A DNA stretch of 64,000 nt from Lichenicola sp964236105. GTDB lineage: Bacteria; Pseudomonadota; Alphaproteobacteria; Acetobacterales; Acetobacteraceae. A program made the translations under genes and the position numbers. The notes beneath the pieces are model-generated. The model did no database searches. It was not told where the DNA came from and saw only the letters and a program-made list of their open reading frames with translations. The stretch is taken from contig CAXSBC010000007.1 in assembly GCA_964236105.1 (NCBI GenBank), forward strand, positions 199,148 through 263,147, read 5' to 3'. Shown here piece by piece: positions 37,759-45,936 of the stretch; the stretch's first letter is position 1; the number at the start of each line of letters is the position of its first letter.

Positions 37759-38736
37759 ATGGCTTCTCACTTCCTCCTCTCCGCCAAGGCCAGCACCCTC
37801 AGCCTCGTTGCTGTGCTGCGCCTGTCGGACCGTGACGCCGAGACGATGTTCGCGTCGATCCGCTGGACCGAGACCAACGGCAAGGCCGTGTGCCCGCACT
37901 GCGGCTGCCCGACCTTCTATGAGGCCCGCCGGCCGAGCGGTGCCCTGCGCTTCCGCTGCAAAGCGTGCCGCAAGGACTTCAGCCTGACCAGCGGCACCCT
38001 GTTCGCGTTCCACAAGCTGCCGTTGCAGACCTACCTCGCGGCGATCGTGATCTTCTGCAACGAGGTCAAGGGCAAGTCCGCCCTGGCCTTGAGCCGCGAC
38101 CTCGACGTCCAGTACAAGACCGCCTGGGTGCTGAGCCACAAGCTGCGTGAGGCGATGGCGACCGAGATGAAGGGCTTCCGCCTCGGCGGCGAGGGCAAGA
38201 CTGTGGAGGTCGATGGCGGCTACTTCGGCGGCTACATCAAGCCCGCCAATCACCGCGAGAACCGGGTGGACCGCCGCCTGCTCCGCAACCAGAACGGCAA
38301 GCGCCAGTGCGTGGTCGTGATGCGTGAGCGCGACGGCCGGACCCTGCCCTCAGCGTTCCCCAGCGAGAGCGCAGCGGCGTCCTACATCCGTAGCCACGTC
38401 GCCCAGGGCACCGAGATCGTGGCGGACGAGGCGAACAGCTGAAACGCCCTCCAGGGCCGCTATCTGGTCAAGCGCATCAGCCATCAGCTTGCCTACTCGG
38501 CGGACGGTGCCTGCACGAACAACGCCGAGAGCTTCTTTAGCCGGATGCGCCGGGCCGAGCAGGGCCATCACCACCACATCGCCGGTGCCTACCTCGCCCG
38601 CTACGCCCAGGAGAGCGCGTGGCGTGAGGATCACCGCCGGGACGACAATGGGGCGCAAGTTCGTGGGGTGGCCGGGCTGGCGCTGCGGGCACGGACCAGC
38701 GTGGATTTCTGCGGGTATTGGCAGCGGAACGCTTAG
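37759..38736 (+). pseudogene. IS1595-family transposase, interrupted by in-frame TGA
   Basis: 325 codons plus stop when read through. N-terminal zinc finger CPHCGC...CKACRKDF; DDE core with VEVDGGYFGGY (D152), IVADEANS (D223) and NNAESFF (E257), then RRAEQGHHHHIAGAYL and CGYWQRNA. Codon 228 is TGA (38440-38442) where relatives have Trp (EANSW), so the product would stop after the second Asp. The frame on both sides is otherwise intact, indicating a recent single-base change or readthrough. ATG 37759 chosen; upstream in-frame start at 37645 lacks family homology. Confidence 0.9.
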
Positions 38737-38814
38737 CAAGCGGCCGCCGTCGAAAGGGGATTCCCATCCGTTTCTAGATAGGATATCCTGCTCGACGGCG
38801 AGCCTTATTAGCGT

Positions 38815-38889
38815 TGGGGCGACCGGAGAGAATCGAACTCTCACCTCCCGGGTACAAACCTGTCGTTCTGCCACTAAACTACGGTCGCC
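38815..38889 (-). tRNA. tRNA-like gene on the transposon (His-type acceptor, TGT in anticodon position)
   Basis: Minus strand folds as a cloverleaf: acceptor GCGACCG/CGGTCGC with an extra G(-1) facing C73, T8-A9, D arm GTTT-AGTGGCA-GAAC, T arm GAGAG-TTCGATT-CTCTC, encoded CCA. G(-1):C73 is the tRNA-His hallmark. The anticodon loop reads TTTGTAC, placing TGT (Thr) at 34-36, but its stem ACAGG/CCGGG has two A-G mismatches. Variable loop is short. It may be a specialised, decoy or decaying tRNA; identity is unresolved. Confidence 0.65.
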
Positions 38890-38892
38890 ATA

Positions 38893-38932
38893 GCGGTCTG
38901 TCGTCTTCCCGGCAAGTTGGGCGACAGACCGC
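38893..38932. other. 11-bp perfect hairpin immediately upstream of the tRNA-like gene
   Basis: GCGGTCTGTCG (38893-38903) and CGACAGACCGC (38922-38932) are perfect inverted repeats with an 18-nt loop. It begins 3 bp from the tRNA 5' end, so it lies in its leader or promoter. No T-run on either strand, so it does not look like a plain terminator. Confidence 0.75.
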
Positions 38933-39081
38933 GTCTCTACCGGACAGTAGGTAGCAGCAACGCATCCCCGCCGCAAGAACTCACTCAGAGTGCCGGAACA
39001 TTTCACTCCATCCCCATGCTTAAGTGGGTTAGAGTGGCGTCGTGAATGTGGCTTCAAGACCGGTCCGGGCGAGTAAATGTT

Positions 39082-39459
39082 ATGAGCGACAGAGCTATTT
39101 TAATGAACGCGTTGCGTAAAAGAGATATCTTACAAGAAGAGATCGCAGAAATCGAAATGTTCATCAGGCTATATCAGAAACATTTTGGCGAACCTCAAGA
39201 GGAAATAGATGAGAATATTGATCAGAATTTAGGTATTCCACAGCGGGAATTTGCCAATATTGCGAGATCTATCCTCGCAAGCTCTGGGAGACCAATGACC
39301 TCAAGACAGCTTCTCGGCTTCCTTAAGGAAAAGGGTGTGCCGATAGGCGGCGCTGACGAACTGAAGAACCTAACGACGAAGCTATGGCGAGCTAGGGAGG
39401 ATATCGAGCGACTCGATAATGGAGCTTACTGGATTAGAGGCTTACCGATACGCGGTTAG
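39082..39459 (+). CDS. coiled-coil + winged-helix protein, transposon cargo (125 aa)
   Basis: Residues about 10-40 are a charged coiled coil (LRKRDILQEEIAEIEMFIRL); an acidic linker follows; residues about 58-122 look like a winged helix of the HARE/HTH type (IARSILASSGRPMTSRQLLG, FLKEKGVPIG, then DNGAYWIRGLP as the wing). ATG 39082 chosen. AT-rich relative to host. Same architecture as the minus-strand gene at 39559-39993, but without clear sequence identity. DNA-binding role inferred. Confidence 0.65.
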   Translation: MSDRAILMNALRKRDILQEEIAEIEMFIRLYQKHFGEPQEEIDENIDQNLGIPQREFANIARSILASSGRPMTSRQLLGFLKEKGVPIGGADELKNLTTKLWRAREDIERLDNGAYWIRGLPIRG

Positions 39460-39558
39460 CTCGCCAGATCCCACCGAACGTTCGCTCCCCGCCCCTCAGT
39501 GCTGGTCAGCGCCCCCCGATCCCGTAGCCCCCGCAGCGACGACGCCACCCGGAGCTAC

Positions 39559-39993
39559 TCAGTCGGCCAGAGCCCAGCGCATGTTCCTGCCGGCTTCCTG
39601 ATCGGCTGTCAGTTTTCCCCGGTTCTTGAGCTTCCGGAGCGTGGATGCCAGCCGTAGCCGTATGGTCTCTACCATCGCGTGATCCGCTGTGTTCATGCCC
39701 CGCGCTTCCATAATCCCCCTCACCAGATCGCGGGTCGTCAGCGGCCCCTTGGCCTCCCTGAGCAGGCTGTAGATGATCCTGCTGGACTCGTGCCGGATCG
39801 CTGCATGACGGCGCGGGATCGGCTTGATGCGGACGACGCCGATCTCTACGTCTGGCCGGAACAAGCGCAGCGTTGCGTCCAGGGCGTCGAGATCTAGGAC
39901 CAGTTGCCGCACCTGGCTCTGCACGATCTCTAGCCGGTCGGCTACTTCCTGTCGGCGGCGCAGAAGCCCGCTGACGACGTTATCGTTTTCCAT
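39559..39993 (-). CDS. coiled-coil + winged-helix protein, transposon cargo (144 aa)
   Basis: N-terminal coiled coil about residues 5-45 (RRRQEVADRLEIVQSQVRQL), then a winged-helix domain: SSRIIYSLLREAKGPLTTRD, LVRGIMEARGMN, LRLRASTLRKLKN-type recognition helix and a NMRWALAD C-terminal strand. ATG 39993. Convergent with the similar gene at 39082; GC content is closer to the host. Possibly a regulator of the element. Confidence 0.65.
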   Translation of the reverse strand: MENDNVVSGLLRRRQEVADRLEIVQSQVRQLVLDLDALDATLRLFRPDVEIGVVRIKPIPRRHAAIRHESSRIIYSLLREAKGPLTTRDLVRGIMEARGMNTADHAMVETIRLRLASTLRKLKNRGKLTADQEAGRNMRWALAD

Positions 39994-40034
39994 GGACGCA
40001 GGGTACGGGATCGGCGGCTAGGACGCTGGTACGC

Positions 40035-40061
40035 CGTGGTGGCGGGTGCTACATAATACCG
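40035..40061 (-). repeat. right terminal inverted repeat of the IS1595 element
   Basis: On the minus strand begins CGGTATTATGTAGCACCCGC; pairs with 36473-36499 with one mismatch. Directly followed by the second TGGAGCTC. Confidence 0.93.
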
Positions 40062-40417
40062 TGGAGCTCGACCATGTCGGGCTGTGCTGGGACGGCGACC
40101 TGGTTCGGGAAGGTGCGGGACCGGCCTGGCAGGTGCGCTCGTTTCGCGGCACGCGCTGGCAGGTGGCGCGCGATGCCGACAAGATCGCGTGGCGGCTCAA
40201 TACCTACCGGGTGCTGCTGACGCGCGCCCGCTTCGACACGATCATCTGGGTGCCGCGCGGCGATCCGGACGATCCGACCCGCGATCCGGCGGTGCTGGAG
40301 CGGGCGGCCCGGTTCCTGGCGCTGTGCGGGGTGCGGCCGCTCGACGAGACGGCGGCCGCGTCCGGGGCGGCCGGGCCGGAGGGGGCGGGGGCGTTGTTCG
40401 CGCCGGTCCCGGGGTAG
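40062..40417 (+). pseudogene. 3' part of the split nuclease-helicase gene (with right TSD 40062-40069)
   Basis: After the duplicated TGGAGCTC the frame resumes as DHVGLCWDGDLVREG..., then WRLNTYRVLLTRARFDTIIW (helicase motif VI region) and VPRGDPDDPTRDPAVLERAA to the stop at 40417. Joined to 34775-36472 this gives 681 aa. A GTG in the element's right repeat (40046) could start a short fragment but it would be functionless. Confidence 0.9.
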
Positions 40418-40480
40418 GCCCGGATACCGGCGGCGGGGCCTCTGCTGACTTTTCGCCAGGTTTCGCCTATCTCTCCCGCC

Positions 40481-42286
<1,806 letters not shown>

Positions 42287-42372
42287 GGCCGTCCACGCTC
42301 TTGCTTCGGAACCGGACTTTGCTATGGTCCGCCGCGTCCCGGGCCGCGTAACAGGTGGCCGGATCGCAGGCT

Positions 42373-42462
42373 GGACAGGTGGCCGAGTGGTTTAAGGCGC
42401 ACGCTTGGAAAGCGTGTGTGCGTGAAAGCGTACCGTGGGTTCGAATCCCACCCTGTCCGCCA
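42373..42462 (+). tRNA. tRNA-Ser(GGA)
   Basis: Class II tRNA with long variable arm. Acceptor GGACAGG/CCTGTCC, anticodon loop CTTGGAAAG with GGA, T loop TTCGAAT, encoded CCA (G73-CCA). Reads UCC/UCU codons. No integrase or partial duplicate of the 3' end is visible nearby, so not an occupied attachment site. Confidence 0.96.
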
Positions 42463-42473
42463 AACCGGGGCGA

Positions 42474-43571
42474 TCAGCGCAAGACCGGGTCCGCGCCGAG
42501 CGGCGCGTGATCCAGGCGCGGCAGCACGGTGCGGGCGAACAGGTCGCATTCCCGGGCGTGGGGGTAGCCTGACAGGATGAACGCCTCGATGCCGAGCGCG
42601 CGATAGGCCTGCAGCTTGGCGAGCACCTGGTCCGGATCGCCGACCAGCGCTGCACCGCATCCCGACCTGGCGCGGCCGATGCCGGTCCAGAGCGTATCCT
42701 CGACGAAGCCCTCGCCGTCGGCGTCGTCGCGCAGTTCCGCTTGGCGCCTGACGCCGGCCGAGCCGCTATCCAGCGATCGACTGCGGATCGCCGCCCCGGT
42801 GTTCGCGTCGAGCCGCGACAGCAGGCGGCGCGCGGCCTCCCGGGCTTTGGCCTCCGTCTCGCGCACGATGACATGCACCCGGTAGCCGAAGCGCAGCCGG
42901 CGTCCGTGGCGCGCGGCCCTGGCGCGCAGGTCGGCGATGATGGCGGCCACCGCGTCCAGGCGGTCGGGCCACATCAGATAGACGTCGGCGCCGGCGGCCG
43001 CGGTGTCCCGGGCCGCCTCCGACAGGCCGCCGAAATAGAACAGCGGCGCGGGCGACCCGGGCGGACACAGGCGAGGCGGCGACAGGGCGAGCCGGTAGAA
43101 CTCGCCCTGGTGATCCAGCTCGCCGCCGGAGAGCAGGGCGCGCATGATCTGCATGCACTCGAGCGTGCGGCGATAGCGCGGCGCGCTGTCCAGCGTCTCG
43201 CCGGGCAGGTCGCTGGAGATGATGTTGACCGACAGGCGATGGCCGAGCATCTGCTGCAGCGTCGCCAGCTGACGCGCCTGCTGCGGCGGCCACATCTCGC
43301 CGCACCGGATCGCCGCCAGCAGCCGGATCGTGCGGGTCAGGGGCGCCATCCCGGCCGCGAACGCGATCGTGTCGATGCCCAGCGCATAGCCGGACGGCAA
43401 CAGCACGCTGTCCAGACCGCCGGTCTCGGCAGACAGCACGATGTCGCGGCAGTGCGCGAAGCTGGAAGCCAGCCGCGCGTCCGGAACGCCCAGAAACTCG
43501 TAATCGTCGTCGCACAAGGCGGCGAACCAGCTCACCTCGCAAGGTCCGGCGGATTTCGATGCAACGCTCAT
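42474..43571 (-). CDS. SsuD-like FMNH2-dependent alkanesulfonate-type monooxygenase
   Basis: 365 aa bacterial-luciferase-like TIM barrel. CEVSWFAALCDDDYEFLGVP, LPSGYALGIDTIAFAAGMAP, TLQQMLGHRLSVNIISSDLP and PLFYFGGLSEAARDTAAAGADVYLMWPDRL fit the SsuD/LLM class. ATG 43571 preferred because GAGGG lies 7 nt upstream. Cleaves C-S bonds in family members; the window's sulfate importer is 25 kb away and no SsuABC genes are nearby, so substrate is open. Its 3' end is 12 nt from tRNA-Ser on the opposite strand. Confidence 0.82.
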   Translation of the reverse strand: MSVASKSAGPCEVSWFAALCDDDYEFLGVPDARLASSFAHCRDIVLSAETGGLDSVLLPSGYALGIDTIAFAAGMAPLTRTIRLLAAIRCGEMWPPQQARQLATLQQMLGHRLSVNIISSDLPGETLDSAPRYRRTLECMQIMRALLSGGELDHQGEFYRLALSPPRLCPPGSPAPLFYFGGLSEAARDTAAAGADVYLMWPDRLDAVAAIIADLRARAARHGRRLRFGYRVHVIVRETEAKAREAARRLLSRLDANTGAAIRSRSLDSGSAGVRRQAELRDDADGEGFVEDTLWTGIGRARSGCGAALVGDPDQVLAKLQAYRALGIEAFILSGYPHARECDLFARTVLPRLDHAPLGADPVLR

Positions 43572-43663
43572 CAACGGCCCTCTGCCGACTTAAGGGGCGC
43601 GCGCGTCGTGTTCGTGCACGTCCCGTCATGCTATCACCGCGACATGCTGACGGCGAGGCACGC

Positions 43664-44740
43664 ATGCGGTTCGGTCTGATCGGCACGGGCCTGATGGCCC
43701 AGGAGCATATCCGCAATCTCAGGCTGCTTCCCGAGGCACGGATCGTCTCGCTGGCCGATCCGGTCCCGGCCTCGCTCGACTGGGCGAGGCGGACGCTCGG
43801 CCAGGATGCCGACGGCGTGCAGGCGTTCGCGGACGTCACGGCGATGCTGCGTGGCCCGGCACTCGATGCGGTGATCGTGGCGTCGCCGAACTTCACCCAT
43901 CATGCGGTGCTGCAGCCGCTTCTCGACACCGCCCTGCCCATCCTGTGCGAGAAGCCGCTCGCGACCACGGTGGCGGACGCGCGGGCCGTCGCCCGTCGCG
44001 CCGCCGCGCGCGACGCGGTGTTCTGGGTCGGCATGGAGTATCGGTTCATGCCGCCGCTGCAACGATTCATCGCAGACCTGCATGATGGTCGCGCCGGCCG
44101 CCTGCAGCGGATCGCCATGCACGAGCATCGGTTCCCGTTCCTGCCCAAGGTCGGCGACTGGAACCGCTTCAGCCGCTATACCGGCGGCACGATGGTCGAG
44201 AAATGCTGCCATTTCTTCGACCTGATGCGCTGCATCATCGGCGCCGAGCCGGTGCGCGTGCACTGTTCCGGTGCGATGGATGTCAATCATCGTGACGAGC
44301 GCTACGGCGGTGCGGCTCCGGACATCATCGACAACAGCTTCACCACCATCGATTTCTCGAACGGCGTTCGCGCCATGCTCGATCTCTGCATGTTCGCCGA
44401 AGGCTCCGAGGAGCAGGAGCTGATCACCGCGATCGGGGATGCGGCCAAGCTCGAGGTCGGCATTCCGAGCGGCCTGCTGACCTTCAGTCCGCGCGTGCCG
44501 TTGGGTGCGGAGAAGCGTGTCGAACGCACCCGGGTGGAGACCGATCCCTCGGTACTCGCGGCAGGCCACCATCACGGCGCCACCTTCTATCAGCAGCGCG
44601 CCTTTCTCGACGCGATCGCCGGCACGGGTCCCGTCATGGTCGGCGCGCAGGACGGGCTGATCGCGGTGGCGATGGGTGTGGCGGCGGAGCTGAGTGCCCG
44701 CGAGCATCGCGTCGTCATGATGGACGAGGTTCTGGCCTGA
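43664..44740 (+). CDS. Gfo/Idh/MocA-family NAD(P)-dependent sugar dehydrogenase
   Basis: 358 aa. Rossmann GLIGTGLMAQEHIRNL, PNFTHHAVLQPLLDTALPIL and the CEKPLATTVADARAV motif with catalytic Lys; then a C-terminal GFO_IDH_MocA domain (HEHRFPFLPKVGDWNRFSRY, GGTMVEKCCHFFDLMR with the active-site His). ATG 43664 with GAGG 6 nt upstream. Faces the MFS/TonB-receptor operon tail to tail with 26 nt overlap, suggesting one uptake-and-oxidation module for a sugar or sugar acid. Confidence 0.85.
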   Translation: MRFGLIGTGLMAQEHIRNLRLLPEARIVSLADPVPASLDWARRTLGQDADGVQAFADVTAMLRGPALDAVIVASPNFTHHAVLQPLLDTALPILCEKPLATTVADARAVARRAAARDAVFWVGMEYRFMPPLQRFIADLHDGRAGRLQRIAMHEHRFPFLPKVGDWNRFSRYTGGTMVEKCCHFFDLMRCIIGAEPVRVHCSGAMDVNHRDERYGGAAPDIIDNSFTTIDFSNGVRAMLDLCMFAEGSEEQELITAIGDAAKLEVGIPSGLLTFSPRVPLGAEKRVERTRVETDPSVLAAGHHHGATFYQQRAFLDAIAGTGPVMVGAQDGLIAVAMGVAAELSAREHRVVMMDEVLA

Positions 44741-45932
44741 TCCCGTCCGCCGGCGCCAGGATCTGCATGGCGATCCAGGCCAGCGGATAGCCGAGCGCGC
44801 AGCCCAGGAACATCCATCCGAAGCTGGCCGCGTCCGTCACCAGCGCGCCGGCGATCCACAGGGTGGCGGTGCCGCCGAGATTGCCGCAGAAAGCGCCGAA
44901 CGACACCGCGCGACCGACCCGGCCTGCGGAGAACCGGTCTGCGGCGAAGGCGAAGACGTTGGTCGAGAAGGCCTGGTGTGCGGCCAGCCCGAGCCCGGTC
45001 AGCAGCACCGCCAGGGTCAGCGACGCGGTGTGCGGCACCAGCACGATCGGCAGCACCAGCAGGGCGGCGATCCCCATCACCGCGCGACGGGCCCGCATCC
45101 GGCCCTGTCGCGGACGCAGCCGGGTCAGCCGGTCGGTGGCAAGCCCGCCCGTCACCGCGCCGGTCGCCGCCATGGCATAGATCGCGGCGATCGGCGGCCC
45201 CAGATGCCGCAGGTCGAGCCCGTAGCGGCGATGGAAGAAGTCCGGCAGCCAGAACAGGAAGAACCACCAGCCCTGGTCGCTCAGCAGCTTCGCCACCGCC
45301 ACCGCCCAGGCATTGCGGTCGCGCAGCAGCGGCACCGGCGACGTGTCCTCCGGCGGCCGCAGCGCTGCCGCATCGTGCTCCATCGCGCGAAGCGGCATCG
45401 CCAGCCACAGGCCGAGGCAGACGAAGCCCGAGCTGCCGATCAGGGCGATGGTGCCCTGCCACCCCAGTGCCGGATAGAGCGCGCTCGCCAGCAGCGGCGT
45501 CGCCATCGCGGCGATGTTGGGGGCCATGTTCAGCACCCCCATCATGGAGGAGTGGCGGGCAGGCGGAAACAGCACCGCGACCGCCTTGATCCCGGCCGGG
45601 CCGCCGACTGCCTCGAAGCCGCCGAGTGCCGCGCGGGCCGTGATGAACTGGTCGACCGTCCGGCACAGCGCATGCGCCATCGCGGCCGCACTCCAGCCGC
45701 CGAGCCCGGCCGCGAAGCCGGTTCTGACGCCGGCCCTGTCGAGAAACCAGCCCGAGCCGAGCAGGGTGACGGCGACGCAGGCCTGGAACGCGGTGGTCAT
45801 CGCGCTGTAGTCGCCGCTGCGCCAGCCCAGCGCCTGATCGAGCACCGGCTTGAGCAGCGCCAGGATCTGCCTGTCGGCATAGGCGACGATGGAGACCGCG
45901 AACAACAGCGCCATCAGCGCCGCGAGGCGCAT
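44715..45932 (-). CDS. MFS transporter, hexuronate/ACS-type
   Basis: 405 aa, twelve predicted helices. AYADRQILALLKPVLDQALG is the typical anion:cation symporter (ExuT-like) first-helix pattern; GSGWFLDRAGVRTGFAAGLG is motif A, and NMAPNIAAMATPLLASALYP the TM5-like segment. ATG 45932 lies 4 nt after the TonB-receptor stop, so co-transcribed. Carries the ligand across the inner membrane after the receptor imports it. Substrate inferred as a sugar acid. Confidence 0.85.
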   Translation of the reverse strand: MRLAALMALLFAVSIVAYADRQILALLKPVLDQALGWRSGDYSAMTTAFQACVAVTLLGSGWFLDRAGVRTGFAAGLGGWSAAAMAHALCRTVDQFITARAALGGFEAVGGPAGIKAVAVLFPPARHSSMMGVLNMAPNIAAMATPLLASALYPALGWQGTIALIGSSGFVCLGLWLAMPLRAMEHDAAALRPPEDTSPVPLLRDRNAWAVAVAKLLSDQGWWFFLFWLPDFFHRRYGLDLRHLGPPIAAIYAMAATGAVTGGLATDRLTRLRPRQGRMRARRAVMGIAALLVLPIVLVPHTASLTLAVLLTGLGLAAHQAFSTNVFAFAADRFSAGRVGRAVSFGAFCGNLGGTATLWIAGALVTDAASFGWMFLGCALGYPLAWIAMQILAPADGIRPEPRPS

Positions 45933-45936
45933 GGAA

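Larger units (their letters stand above)
36473..40061. mobile_element. IS1595-family element with cargo genes (3589 bp)
   Basis: Bounded by 27-bp inverted repeats (26 matches) and an 8-bp direct duplication. Inside: transposase (37759-38736, stop-interrupted), a minus-strand DUF6471/membrane protein pair, a tRNA-like gene with an adjacent hairpin, and two coiled-coil/wHTH proteins. Cargo composition is visibly AT-richer than host DNA, mainly 36590-37750 and 39050-39460. Deleting 36473-40061 and one TGGAGCTC joins ...GLEL to DHVG... in frame, proving a simple insertion. Ordinary IS1595 members are about 1 kb, so more than 2.5 kb is passenger DNA. Confidence 0.93.

Noticed and set aside
36473..40061. 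Element as an integron or Tn7-like transposon
   Set aside because: No integron integrase, attC sites or Tn7 proteins; the 8-bp duplication, zinc-finger DDE transposase and short repeats fit IS1595.
42373..42480. tRNA-Ser as an integration (att) site
   Set aside because: No integrase gene and no repeated 3' tRNA segment within view.
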